64,000 bases of DNA from the NCBI RefSeq assembly GCF_001983935.1, contig NZ_CP017641.1, positions 5,923,001 to 5,987,000 on the forward strand. The letters are read 5' to 3'. The notes below the pieces were generated by a model. That model did not search any database. It was not told the DNA's origin and saw only the letters and a list, made by a program, of their open reading frames with translations. Below, piece after piece: positions 38,625 to 46,523 of the stretch (the first letter of the stretch is position 1; each line of letters opens with the position of its first letter). Source of the DNA: Fuerstiella marisgermanici. GTDB taxonomy: Bacteria; Planctomycetota; Planctomycetia; Planctomycetales; Planctomycetaceae. Made by a program: the position numbers and the translations under genes.

Positions 38625-40748
38625 CTAATCCTGCCCTGGCACCCACAATTTGGATGCTTCGCCCGCTGGCTTTTCGGCACCGGGCGTCCAGACTCCCCCT
38701 TCGCCAGCCCCAGCCGGTGCGGCTTCGAGTTCGTCGAGCAAATGGCTGCAACCACTGTTCGCCAGTTCTTCGCGAATCACATCCTCAATCTCCGGGATCT
38801 TCAAGAAGTAACGATCGCGAAGGGCGCCCAGCAATTTCGAAAGTTCCGGATCTGAAGGATCATCCAGGCGACAACTGAGTTCCCGAATATCCAGCTCCAG
38901 TTTTGTACGGAAAGCGTCCGGGGCATCCTCGACGGCCTCGCGTGCATCCGCAAAACACTGGGACGCCAAGGCCAGATCGTTGTTCTCCCTCGCCACCGAC
39001 GCACGCAGCAGGTGAGCTCGCATCGCGGGAAATTTATCCAGGGCTTCGGGACGGCCGATCAACTCTTCAATCGCCTGCTCCAACAGCAACTGGTGGCGCA
39101 ACAACGTGACTCGGTTTACGAAATCGATCACCTGTTCGTCCGTTAATTCGGACATCGTCACTCGGCCAAACTGAATTGGCGGCAGCGATGTGATGGACTG
39201 CTGTTCGTCGATTTCCAAAGGCTTGGGAGAAGGAATGCCCAGGCGACTGCGAACGTCACTTAAATCCGGGTCGTAGCCCATCCGGTTACAGATCACTTCC
39301 AGACTTAGTACCGCCGCACCGATCTGGACAAGGTTGTTCGCATCCTTCGCGGCCTCAGCCGGGCTTTCGTCGTTCAACGCCTTCATCGGCTGGTCCAGCC
39401 AATCGCTAAGCGCCGTCGTCAGGCGGTTCTTGTTGAGCGTGCGGTATTGGCTGGCTCCGATTTCATCGGCGTGATGAATCTTCCAGTCAAACGCACGGCA
39501 GATTTGCGGCATTTGCGACAATTTGACGGGCTTGTCGTCGTCGTCCGACGCAAGAGCGAGCTCGCCGCAGACATCCCGAAAGGCGGCCAACGCCGCGTCG
39601 ATATCGGTGTCCAATGCGACAATCAAAGCGCCCGGCTCTCCGCCGTCCGCACCTTCCGGTTCGACGATCGTAATGTCAGCAACGACATCGGGAATCGAAT
39701 CCAGGTCTCCGTCTTCCGGGATGTCATGAGTCAGCAGCTCATACTCAGCCACGACTCGACCATCGTCCCGGGCCGCTTCGTCATCACTCGACTGCACTCG
39801 TGCAAATCGCGAGTCGGCGTCGAGTACCGTTAGCAGTTGTGACAACGACGTCACTTTGATGGTTTGCTGAACAACTCCGTAGCTGTCATCTCCAGCGATA
39901 TCGAAGTCCAGCAGTTGAGCCAGAGTTTCGGTTTCGACGGCCGTGTCGTAGTCTTCGATCAGGTCTGCGGCCTTGTGCAAAGCTTTCGCTGCTTCTTCGA
40001 TCCGCCCGTCCCATGCCTGGCACAGGCCAAGGTTGTGCCACAAAGCTCCGTTGTTTGGCTGCTGTTCGATCAGCCGCGTGTACAAAATTGCGGCGGGTTC
40101 CCAGCAACCAAGCTGACTGACTCGACGAGCACGAAGCTCTTCCTTCTGTTGTTCTTCACCCAGTTCTGCTTTCAAAAGAGCCAGCCGACCTCGAAACGGA
40201 AACGGTATCGTGCGTTGTGATTCGAAGTTTGCCAGTTGCATCAGCAGCGAGTTACGACGTTCTCCTTCCGACATCCGCACGGCCAGCGCGAGGTGTTCAC
40301 GCACGGCCATGGCGCAACCACGTTGCGCCATCTGGCCAGCAATGCGAGTCGCCAGCATAGAAACGCTGTTGGGATATTGCCGAGCACCCAACTGAAACGC
40401 CCGATGCACGATTCGCTTGGAGGCCGCAAAGCCTTCCGTGGCCAGGCAAACATCTGCCAGCGCCAGCAATGCTCGAGGTTCGTCGGGGTGTCGACGAAGG
40501 AACTCAACAAGCTGTTCCCGAGCTTCCGTGTAGTTGCCCTTGCGCATCAGAATAGCGGACAATTGCGTGACCACAATTTCCTTGTCCTGATGCTTGGTCA
40601 TGAGCGATCGGAGCAGCTTTTCTGCGGCGTCCGGCTGTGATTCAACCAGCTTTTCCACTCGAATCATCTCGGACAGAATGTCCTGACAACAGAATTTTAG
40701 TTTCTTCCCGCTGCCGCAAACACAGGGGGAATAGGGATCGTGCGACAT
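38625..40748 (-). CDS. SEC-C motif protein with TPR-like repeats
   Basis: A 707-residue protein beginning SPCVCGSGKKLKFCC, a SEC-C zinc motif (CxC...CC) like the one at the end of SecA that binds zinc and helps contact SecB or ribosomes. The rest is largely helical, with tetratricopeptide-like repeats at ~55-130 and ~210-260 (ALWHNLGLCQAWDGRIEEAA). An acidic central part and a further helical C-terminal half follow, ending in a Pro/Gly/Glu-rich tail. No catalytic motif is seen. It may act in protein targeting or as a scaffold, but this is inference. It is transcribed divergently from the methyltransferase gene, with 323 bases between them. Confidence 0.8.
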   Translation of the reverse strand: MSHDPYSPCVCGSGKKLKFCCQDILSEMIRVEKLVESQPDAAEKLLRSLMTKHQDKEIVVTQLSAILMRKGNYTEAREQLVEFLRRHPDEPRALLALADVCLATEGFAASKRIVHRAFQLGARQYPNSVSMLATRIAGQMAQRGCAMAVREHLALAVRMSEGERRNSLLMQLANFESQRTIPFPFRGRLALLKAELGEEQQKEELRARRVSQLGCWEPAAILYTRLIEQQPNNGALWHNLGLCQAWDGRIEEAAKALHKAADLIEDYDTAVETETLAQLLDFDIAGDDSYGVVQQTIKVTSLSQLLTVLDADSRFARVQSSDDEAARDDGRVVAEYELLTHDIPEDGDLDSIPDVVADITIVEPEGADGGEPGALIVALDTDIDAALAAFRDVCGELALASDDDDKPVKLSQMPQICRAFDWKIHHADEIGASQYRTLNKNRLTTALSDWLDQPMKALNDESPAEAAKDANNLVQIGAAVLSLEVICNRMGYDPDLSDVRSRLGIPSPKPLEIDEQQSITSLPPIQFGRVTMSELTDEQVIDFVNRVTLLRHQLLLEQAIEELIGRPEALDKFPAMRAHLLRASVARENNDLALASQCFADAREAVEDAPDAFRTKLELDIRELSCRLDDPSDPELSKLLGALRDRYFLKIPEIEDVIREELANSGCSHLLDELEAAPAGAGEGGVWTPGAEKPAGEASKLWVPGQD

Positions 40749-41071
40749 GGTGTCTCAGCCTGTTTCAAAATGGCGCTGGTGGTAAATGAATCTAGGGTCG
40801 GCACATGTAGACTCATGGGCTAATCGGCTGTTAAGCGCGTAATCGCTGCTAAAAACAGGTATCGATGTTGCTGCAGAATCTGCCGGAGAACCTGGAATGT
40901 GGTTTTTCGAAGGGAGTTTCCGTTGCGGACCGCAGAATCTGTGGTCGAGCGGAGGCACACAAAATAGTATCATCTTCGTCGTAAGACTGCACTGGAACAG
41001 CGTTTCTGTCGGCAAACTGGAAACATTCGCCGTTTGATCGGAATGTGATTGGCCGGATTTAAGGAGAAATC
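40749..41071. promoter_or_regulatory. 323-bp divergent intergenic region
   Basis: Holds the start regions of the SEC-C gene (minus) and the methyltransferase gene (plus). Just before the latter is AAGGAGAAATC, a strong ribosome site. No gene, RNA or repeat was seen here. Confidence 0.45.
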
Positions 41072-42001
41072 ATGGAACAGGCGACCGTCGTCACACCGGT
41101 GAAGGACACGAAGCCAGAGCATCCTGCGATGCCAGAATGCTGCTGCCCGGCCTGCGGACAGCGTAACCTGAAACCGAAGCGATTCGAGTTCAATTCTGGT
41201 CGAGGAGCCACCGGCTGGTCACGCTGCCAAAGCTGCAATACGTACTTTATGGCGGAAGGTTACGACACCGAACAGGAGACCGACCACACGCGCAACATGG
41301 CCTGGGGCAACCAGCACGAAGGCGTGGCTCTGAACCAGCGAAAACGCAACGGCTTTGTCGCGGCACTCGACCAAATCGAAACGCTCGGCTACGGCAGTGG
41401 GTCGAAAATTTTGGATGTTGGCTGTTCGTTTGGGGGCATCCTTGTGGAAGCTCGCAAACGCGGCTTCGAATGCGCTGGAGTCGACATCGTTCCCGAAGCG
41501 ATCGCATGGATGAAGTCGGAAGGCTTTCGAGCCGAAGAGTGTTCGTCGCTAAGAGATTGCACGCTGTTTTCGAAGCAGCAGCCCGCCGACGTTGTGACGG
41601 TTTTGGATGCTCACATTTACTGGCCCGACCAGCCTGCCGAACTACGCGCCGCATGGGACTTGCTCCGCGACGACGGACTGTTGCTGATCCGAGCGGTCAC
41701 GAAGTCTTCGTACATTACGACCGGCCGCATGGTGGGCAGTGTGTCGACTGGCTTGTCCAGAAAGTTGATTCGACGAGCCATCGCCGATCACCGTTTTTCG
41801 ATGCCGCTAAAAAGTTTGCTGCGTACAGTCGAAGGAGCTGGCTTTGAAGTCCTGTCGGCGTCACCAAAGGGAGCTCAGCACACAAACGACATGCCACTGA
41901 CTGCACGAGCAGCGTTCGCAATGGGCACTTTGTTGTGGCACGGGTTAGGCGTGTCAATTGCACCAACGACGCTGGTGTTTGCTCGAAAGAAGCCCGCATG
42001 A
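41072..42001 (+). CDS. SAM-dependent methyltransferase with N-terminal zinc ribbon
   Basis: A 309-residue protein. Residues ~23-60 contain CCCPACGQ and CQSCNTYF, a four-Cys zinc ribbon. The class I methyltransferase fold follows: motif I ILDVGCSFGGILVEA (SAM-binding), acidic end of strand 2 in CAGVDIVPEA, then VTVLDAHIYWPDQPAEL and LRDDGLLLIRAV. This layout is like methyltransferases that act in glycan or small-molecule tailoring (methyltransf_23). AAGGAG precedes the ATG by a good distance. Its stop overlaps the next start (ATGA), so it is translationally coupled to the DegT-like aminotransferase; both likely modify the same compound. Confidence 0.85.
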   Translation: MEQATVVTPVKDTKPEHPAMPECCCPACGQRNLKPKRFEFNSGRGATGWSRCQSCNTYFMAEGYDTEQETDHTRNMAWGNQHEGVALNQRKRNGFVAALDQIETLGYGSGSKILDVGCSFGGILVEARKRGFECAGVDIVPEAIAWMKSEGFRAEECSSLRDCTLFSKQQPADVVTVLDAHIYWPDQPAELRAAWDLLRDDGLLLIRAVTKSSYITTGRMVGSVSTGLSRKLIRRAIADHRFSMPLKSLLRTVEGAGFEVLSASPKGAQHTNDMPLTARAAFAMGTLLWHGLGVSIAPTTLVFARKKPA

Positions 42002-43197
42002 TTCCGCGGCATCGGCCTCCGTCCGGCACGTTGTCGTTGCTGACGACGGCAGCGAAGAGCGCCTTTCGTCGTAGCAATGTGCCCGAACTTGAATTAGCCT
42101 GGCAGCGATCACTAGACGTTCAGCATGCGGTCTGGATTCCGTCCGCGCGGTGGGCGATTGCTCGCACGATTCAGTCGCACACGACCACTGCAGCGGAAGT
42201 TGTATGTCCGGTGTTCAACTGCGGCGCGGTTCATCACGCTGTGAGTGAAAGTGGGCGGAACGTCGACTACCGAGACTGCGCAGCAGACAGTTTTCTGATG
42301 AACTGTTCCGGTGCTGCGAGTGGTAGTCAAGCAATCGTGCTTTCGGAAATTTTCGGGCATCGATTCTCGCCGTCCGAGCTTTCACAACCGCTTATCCACG
42401 AAGCCGCCGTCCGCATTTTTGACCTCGCAATGGGCATCCCTACAACCAACGATATGCAGCGCATGCAATCCGGTGACGTGACCGTGTTGAGCTTCGGACT
42501 TGGCAAGTCGCTATATGCCGGCTGGGGTGGCATGGCACTGACAAACTGCAACGACACAGCCGACATGCTACGCCGCCGGCGCGACGATGAATTGCAGAGT
42601 CGCGGCGCTGTTCAAAGAACTCGCTGGAACGCTTCCGTTGTGCTACGAACAGTCGCTCACGAACCGTGGATATACCGCCGCGTCAGAGCGAAAACAGATA
42701 GGCCGAACGAATCGGCGGCCAACCCGCAGAACTCGTTTTCAGCGGCATCGCACGAATGGAACCGGCCACCCACGGCGTTTCACGTTGCTCATTCACTTCG
42801 AAACTTACGCATGGCCGGCGAGTGGGCCGAGCAACGTCTGCGATTGTTGGATGAATACCGCATTCGATTGCAGCGCATTTCACCAATGGTGCAGTTACCG
42901 CTCAACGATGCGGCGGCATTCAGCCATTTCAGCATCCGCGTACCTGGATCAATTCGGGAGAGCCTGCGGAAGCGGTTGTGGGACAACGGAGTCGACGTGG
43001 CGAGCCTGTTTCCGTTTCCAGCGGGATGGTGCGCTGCGGAACAGTTCCCGCTGGCCGCGCGAGCAGCAACGGAAGTGCTGAACCTGCCACTGTCGAATCA
43101 GTTGCAACAACGCGACGTGGTTCGTGTGTGCGATGCGCTCAAGCGTGCCGTCGACGAATTGAGTGCCTTGCCGAGTACTCAAAAAGCTGCCGCCTGA
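41998..43197 (+). CDS. Divergent DegT/DnrJ/EryC1-like PLP aminotransferase
   Basis: A 399-residue protein of fold type I PLP enzymes. The start MIPRHRPPSG and VWIPSARWAIARTI resemble the DegT/StrS N-terminal part. HEAAVRIFDLA stands where family members have an EDxAxxxG motif, and VTVLSFGLGKSLYAGWGG matches the SFxxxK(x)nGG region with the PLP-binding Lys. The match is clear in pattern but weak in sequence, and the usual Asp/Glu of the EDxA motif is changed. Members move amino groups onto keto-sugars for surface glycans or antibiotics. Start: ATG at 41998 overlapping the methyltransferase stop. A terminator lies about 270 bases downstream. Confidence 0.7.
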   Translation: MIPRHRPPSGTLSLLTTAAKSAFRRSNVPELELAWQRSLDVQHAVWIPSARWAIARTIQSHTTTAAEVVCPVFNCGAVHHAVSESGRNVDYRDCAADSFLMNCSGAASGSQAIVLSEIFGHRFSPSELSQPLIHEAAVRIFDLAMGIPTTNDMQRMQSGDVTVLSFGLGKSLYAGWGGMALTNCNDTADMLRRRRDDELQSRGAVQRTRWNASVVLRTVAHEPWIYRRVRAKTDRPNESAANPQNSFSAASHEWNRPPTAFHVAHSLRNLRMAGEWAEQRLRLLDEYRIRLQRISPMVQLPLNDAAAFSHFSIRVPGSIRESLRKRLWDNGVDVASLFPFPAGWCAAEQFPLAARAATEVLNLPLSNQLQQRDVVRVCDALKRAVDELSALPSTQKAAA

Positions 43198-43564
43198 CTT
43201 GGTGTTCCAGAAAAATTGCAATTCTCGCGAACTTCCGCGGTGCGACAGCGTCTTACTTTCCGTGAACGCGATGCGGCCAACGCCCGGCAGCAATTTCTTC
43301 CAACTCGAAACACGGTCAACAGCAGCGAAGCCATGGCTACTCTGAATTCAGTTCTCATTAGTAAACAGTCCAAATGCAATAGCGATTCCGATCAACTCGG
43401 AAGCGGCTCGTTGCAAAAGCTGCGCTGCTGACACCTTAAGGTTTTTCTGCGACTACAAACGCAAAGCCCGGTGTCACGAAAGCGACACCGGGCTTTTTTA
43501 GTGCCGTCACAACGGCAAACGACACCCAGCTGCCCGTCGATCATTTACTCGCTGCCGCCACCAC
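43198..43564. other. Intergenic region between the aminotransferase gene and the tRNA array
   Basis: 367 bases. No gene seen except the terminator at 43463-43499. The promoter of the tRNA array should lie after the terminator, in 43500-43564, but no clear -35/-10 pair was picked out. Confidence 0.45.
43463..43499 (+). terminator. Strong intrinsic terminator before the tRNA array
   Basis: 13-bp perfect stem (AAAGCCCGGTGTC / GACACCGGGCTTT), 8-base loop and a T-run. It closes the methyltransferase/aminotransferase unit and insulates the tRNA array. Confidence 0.9.
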
Positions 43565-43637
43565 AGTCCGGTCGTCCAACGGTTGAAGACGCTGCTCTGA
43601 TAAGGCGGAAACGAAGGTTCGACTCCTTCCCGGACTA
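43565..43637 (+). tRNA. tRNA-Ile (GAT)
   Basis: 73 bases. Acceptor AGTCCGG pairs with CCGGACT; T-arm GAAGG TTCGACT CCTTC; anticodon loop CTGATAA gives GAT. A1-U72 and discriminator A fit isoleucine. The anticodon stem has two G-U pairs and the D-stem is short, so it is somewhat degenerate. No CCA is encoded. First gene of the tRNA array. Confidence 0.82.
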
Positions 43638-43720
43638 TTCCATCAACAACAACTGCATGCAGGATCCAGCACCATGTCGCGTCAACATCGAGTCAAACAC
43701 AAACCCACAACTCAACTCTT

Positions 43721-43792
43721 GAGGCTGTGGTGTAACGGCGGCACATCGGTCTTTTAAACCGAACGGTGAGGGTTCGAATCCCTCCGGCCTCA
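43721..43792 (+). tRNA. tRNA-Lys (TTT)
   Basis: 72 bases. Acceptor GAGGCTG with CGGCCTC (one G-U), anticodon stem TCGGT/ACCGA, loop CTTTTAA (anticodon TTT), T-arm GAGGG TTCGAAT CCCTC, discriminator A. CCA is not encoded. All arms pair well. Confidence 0.92.
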
Positions 43793-43821
43793 TTCGATAG
43801 TGAATTTCAAATCAGCAAACT

Positions 43822-43892
43822 GCGTCCATGATGTAGCGGTAGCCTACTGCCTTGCCATGGCGGAAGTGTGGGTTCGACTCCCACTGGACGCT
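43822..43892 (+). tRNA. tRNA-Gly (GCC)
   Basis: 71 bases. Acceptor GCGTCCA/TGGACGC perfect, anticodon loop TTGCCAT (GCC), T-arm GTGGG TTCGACT CCCAC, discriminator T as expected for glycine. Two bases after it begins a spacer repeat also found after tRNA-Asn. Confidence 0.92.
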
Positions 43893-43894
43893 TT

Positions 43895-43920
43895 GGCAAA
43901 CCATGCGTTTGCATCGGGTG
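43895..43920 (+). repeat. Array spacer repeat, copy 1
   Basis: 26 bases matching 44081-44106 at 23 positions (shared core GCGTTTGCA, then CGGGTG). Each copy starts 2-3 bases after the end of a tRNA gene (Gly and Asn), suggesting that tRNA plus spacer was duplicated. Confidence 0.7.
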
Positions 43921-43959
43921 GCGTTGGTGGCACGGGAGAGTTCCGGTGCCACCAACGCC
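43920..43959. repeat. 14-bp perfect inverted repeat in a tRNA spacer
   Basis: GGCGTTGGTGGCAC pairs perfectly with GTGCCACCAACGCC around a 12-base loop, between tRNA-Gly and tRNA-Asn. There is no T-run after it, so it is not an ordinary terminator; it may be a processing structure or decayed insert. Confidence 0.75.
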
Positions 43960-44002
43960 GAGATCATCGATCTGCCGCTGCTGGTACATATTCATAAACG
44001 AT

Positions 44003-44077
44003 TGCGGTGGTGTCCGTGTTGGTACGGGCAGGCGGCTGTTAACCGTCGTGACGCAGGTTCGATTCCTGCCAACGCAG
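44003..44077 (+). tRNA. tRNA-Asn (GTT)
   Basis: 75 bases. Anticodon stem GGCGG/CCGTC, loop CTGTTAA (GTT), T-arm GCAGG TTCGATT CCTGC, U1-A72 and discriminator G fit asparagine. The acceptor stem has one mismatch (G5 against A68). Confidence 0.85.
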
Positions 44078-44080
44078 CTC

Positions 44081-44106
44081 GGCATACCAGGCGTTTGCAC
44101 CGGGTG
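44081..44106 (+). repeat. Array spacer repeat, copy 2
   Basis: Second copy of the 26-base spacer at 43895-43920 (23 of 26 identical), starting 3 bases after tRNA-Asn. Confidence 0.7.
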
Positions 44107-44253
44107 CCGATTAAGTCTCGGGCACGTTCCGTTGAAGTTTTCATCAGTGAGTTGATCGAATGGGCTTCAGTTTTTTGTATTCGAAGTCACGAGAACATCG
44201 GCCACTACTGTGCATTACTTTGCAAGCGTCGCTTCTGGAAGAACCACACATAC

Positions 44254-44344
44254 GGAAGGACAAGCCAATGGGTGATGGCAACTGTTTCGAAAACAGCCGA
44301 GCGTCCGCAAGGATGCCTTGAGGGTTCGACTCCCTTTCTTTCCG
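44254..44344 (+). tRNA. tRNA-Ser (CGA)
   Basis: 91 bases with a long variable arm. Acceptor GGAAGGA/TCTTTCC (one G-U), anticodon loop TTCGAAA (CGA), discriminator G, T-arm GAGGG TTCGACT CCCTT. The anticodon stem has a weak outer pair. Confidence 0.88.
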
Positions 44345-44356
44345 CTTCCAAAAAAT

Positions 44357-44427
44357 GTGTCTCTGACCGAGCGGTGAGGTACCGGGTTTCCATTCTGGCC
44401 AGGCGGGTTCGACTCCCGCGAGACACT
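44357..44427 (+). tRNA. tRNA-Gly (TCC)
   Basis: 71 bases. Acceptor GTGTCTC/GAGACAC perfect; loop TTTCCAT (TCC); T-arm GCGGG TTCGACT CCCGC; discriminator T. Two G-U pairs in the anticodon stem. Only 12 bases after tRNA-Ser. Confidence 0.9.
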
Positions 44428-44438
44428 TTGAACATCAA

Positions 44439-44513
44439 TGCGGGGTAGTTTCTGTTGGTAGAAATGCGTGGCCTTGAACCACGCGTCCGCAGGTTCGATT
44501 CCTGCCCCCGTAG
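44439..44513 (+). tRNA. tRNA-Gln (TTG) with C at position 33
   Basis: 75 bases. Acceptor TGCGGGG/CCCCGTA, U1-A72 and discriminator G are glutamine features. Anticodon stem CGTGG/CCACG and loop CCTTGAA give anticodon TTG. Position 33, almost always U, is C here. All other arms are sound. Confidence 0.85.
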
Positions 44514-44517
44514 CTTT

Positions 44518-44602
44518 GGAAGTCATCCGGCCGGATCAGGGGCCTGTCTTGAAAACAGGTGCGAGGTCGTCCCCGTTGTGGGTTCGAGTCCCACGGCTTC
44601 CG
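44518..44602 (+). tRNA. tRNA-Ser (TGA)
   Basis: 85 bases with a long variable arm. Acceptor GGAAGTC/GGCTTCC, anticodon stem CCTGT/ACAGG, loop CTTGAAA (TGA), T-arm GTGGG TTCGAGT CCCAC, discriminator G. Starts 4 bases after tRNA-Gln. Confidence 0.93.
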
Positions 44603-44622
44603 CTCGACAAGAAAAACAATTC

Positions 44623-44697
44623 GCCCTCGCAGAGCAGCCCGGAGTGCTCGCCACCCTGTCACGGTGGAGATCGTCGGTTCAAATCCGACCGGGGGTG
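44623..44697 (+). tRNA. tRNA-Asp (GTC)
   Basis: 75 bases. Acceptor GCCCTCG/CGGGGGT (two G-U pairs), D-stem GAGC/GCTC, anticodon stem CCACC/GGTGG, loop CTGTCAC (GTC), T-arm GTCGG TTCAAAT CCGAC, discriminator G. Confidence 0.9.
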
Positions 44698-44779
44698 CTA
44701 CTTCAAAAGCGGACACGGCAACGCGGAAAGACGACGACCGCTCATATCAGCTTCCGCTTCCCCTCTGCTTTACTGACGC

Positions 44780-44853
44780 GGCACCGTAGCCCAACTGGAA
44801 GAGGCACTCGGCTTAGGACCGAGGCGTTGAGAGTTCGAATCTCTCCGGTGCTA
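44780..44853 (+). tRNA. tRNA-Leu (TAG), class I variable loop; integration target
   Basis: 74 bases. Acceptor GGCACCG/CGGTGCT, anticodon stem CTCGG/CCGAG, loop CTTAGGA (TAG, reading CUA), T-arm GAGAG TTCGAAT CTCTC, discriminator A. The variable loop has only 5 bases, whereas bacterial tRNA-Leu normally has a long arm. Its 3' end is the attachment core of the integrative element, and the integrase gene ends inside it on the other strand. Confidence 0.85.
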
Positions 44854-46126
44854 TTTCCTGCCTCCGACCAGAAGCGAATTCAGGCGAATGACCGCGAAAA
44901 ACCTTGGGTTTTGCGTGATCGTCCGTTTTGGCGGTTTCGCCAGTTCTCCCTGATTCGCTGGGGTACTGCACCACCTGGCGCACCACCTTGGACGCCTTCA
45001 GCCCGACAGCTTGTTCAAAGTGGTGGTCTGCCACTTGAGCGTAGTTGGCGTTCTGAACCTTCACGCTGTGACCAATCCAGGCGGCGACGACGTGCGGCGG
45101 AAATCCGGCGTCCAGCAATTCCGTTTCTCGACTGGCCCGGCAGTTCTGAAACAACTTCGGCCACTTCAGCAAACCAGCCCGTTTGATGATCCGGAAAAAC
45201 TGAGTTCGCAGGTTGCTGTTCGTGTCGCGGTAGCGGGTCACCAGAAACTGCTGAGCGTCTTCTGATCGGTCTTTGGCCAGTTCGTACGACTGATCAAGGA
45301 ACGGGCGCAGTTCAGGCCACAGCGGAATCACGCGGGCTTCTTTGCCTTCATGGTGTTCAGTCTTGGGGCTTTTGATGTGAATTCTGTCTTGGTCCCACAA
45401 AACATCGTCCCACGTCAGTTGAAGCACTTCCGACGGACAACGCAGGCCACCAAAACGACACAGAGCAATGATCAGTTGCCACTGAGAATCCGGACAAGCG
45501 TCCAGACACTTCTGAATCTCGCCCTGCGTCACGAAGTAGTCACGCTGTCGATTGGGCATGGTGGTCGATTTCTGATCCTGAAACGGGTTCTCGTCAATCA
45601 GCCGACGGCGTTTCGCGGCCGTGAAGAACAGCTTCACAATCTGAATGTGCTTCCTAACAGTGTTCTCCGCGTTGCCTTTGGATTCTGCCAGCCAGCGGCG
45701 GAAGTCATCGGCTTTGCCCAGGCTGACCGAATCCAGCAGGCAATCACCGAAGAACTCATTCAGATAGCCCGCTGTTGTCTGCCACTTTCGAATCGTCAAC
45801 GGTTTGGCAACACGCCCGGATGCCGTTCTTCCGGCTGCGATGTAATCGGCAACGAACTGTTTCAGGTTGCTCGATTCGCGAGCTTCAACAAGCCCGACAG
45901 AAACCAACTTATCCCGTAACGTCTTGCCGATGTCGGACAACCACAACGCAGTTTGTCGATCGATCGACTGAGCGGATGTCTTGGCGTTCACAAGTTCAGC
46001 AACGTGGCGGCTGACTTGTTGGGCTTTGGCTTTGTTCAATCCCGAAATGCGAATCGATCGGCGGCGGCCGTCCGGGGCGAGAAAGAAAATTCGGTAGCCT
46101 TTGGCGTCTTTGCTGACTGAAGCCAT
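44813..46126 (-). CDS. int: Tyrosine recombinase/integrase (integrated form)
   Basis: A 437-residue integrase. An N-terminal arm-binding/SAM-like region leads to the catalytic domain: FGGLRCPSE (first Arg), KSPKTEHH (Lys), FQNCRASRETEL (second Arg; the usual His three residues before it is Gln), WIGHSVKVQNANY (second His/Gly and catalytic Tyr). It integrates and excises the element at the tRNA-Leu end. Its last residues, APERFELSTPRS, are the attachment core plus antisense tRNA-Leu sequence, and the stop lies inside the tRNA gene. In the circular form the frame would run from the core into 52060-51881 instead. Start is the ATG at 46126. Confidence 0.93.
   Translation of the reverse strand: MASVSKDAKGYRIFFLAPDGRRRSIRISGLNKAKAQQVSRHVAELVNAKTSAQSIDRQTALWLSDIGKTLRDKLVSVGLVEARESSNLKQFVADYIAAGRTASGRVAKPLTIRKWQTTAGYLNEFFGDCLLDSVSLGKADDFRRWLAESKGNAENTVRKHIQIVKLFFTAAKRRRLIDENPFQDQKSTTMPNRQRDYFVTQGEIQKCLDACPDSQWQLIIALCRFGGLRCPSEVLQLTWDDVLWDQDRIHIKSPKTEHHEGKEARVIPLWPELRPFLDQSYELAKDRSEDAQQFLVTRYRDTNSNLRTQFFRIIKRAGLLKWPKLFQNCRASRETELLDAGFPPHVVAAWIGHSVKVQNANYAQVADHHFEQAVGLKASKVVRQVVQYPSESGRTGETAKTDDHAKPKVFRGHSPEFASGRRQEIAPERFELSTPRS
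44840..44856. repeat. attL core, direct repeat
   Basis: TCTCTCCGGTGCTATTT, 17 bases covering the 3' half of the T-arm, acceptor stem, discriminator and 3 bases beyond of tRNA-Leu. An identical copy lies at 52061-52077. Confidence 0.92.
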
Positions 46127-46256
46127 TGTTCACTTTCCATCAGAAGTGATTCCATCGAAAAAAGGAAGTGCGGGAAGCCGGCGATGGAAGCCGGTTTTCA
46201 GGAGCGACCCTATCCCGCACGGACGATCGTACGCGGTTTGTCATGAACTGCCAACG

Positions 46257-46523
46257 CTAATGCGCGGCAGATTGCATTGCCTGCCACGTGTCGAATCGTT
46301 CTGCGTCAACAACCAGACAGCCTGATTCAATCCATTCCAGCAACACGCGACGTTGCCAACGTGGACTGCGGCCCAAATAGACGGGCGGCGGCATTCGTCC
46401 CGATCGAACAAGGTTCTCAACGTGCTTGGGTGTTACGTTGTCCAGCAATTCACAAACGCTGGCCTTGCTTAGCAGTTCCGGAAGAACGGTGGCCGGTTCA
46501 TCGGTGGCGGGCACGGTGAGCAT
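46257..46523 (-). CDS. HTH protein, excisionase/AlpA-like
   Basis: 88 residues. The middle reads SVCELLDNVTPKHVENLVRSG followed by RMPPPVYLGRSPRWQRRVLLEWI, the layout of MerR-like excisionase DNA-binding domains (helix-turn-helix, then a wing with R-x-P-x-x-V and a final helix). It lies 130 bases upstream of the integrase on the same strand, the usual place of an excisionase (directionality factor). Its start overlaps the end of csrA by 26 bases. Confidence 0.75.
   Translation of the reverse strand: MLTVPATDEPATVLPELLSKASVCELLDNVTPKHVENLVRSGRMPPPVYLGRSPRWQRRVLLEWIESGCLVVDAERFDTWQAMQSAAH

Noticed and set aside
44455-45186. Frames across the tRNA array on both strands (for example 44435-44716 minus)
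   Set aside because: Peptides such as GFEPTIS are the usual translations of antisense tRNA genes.
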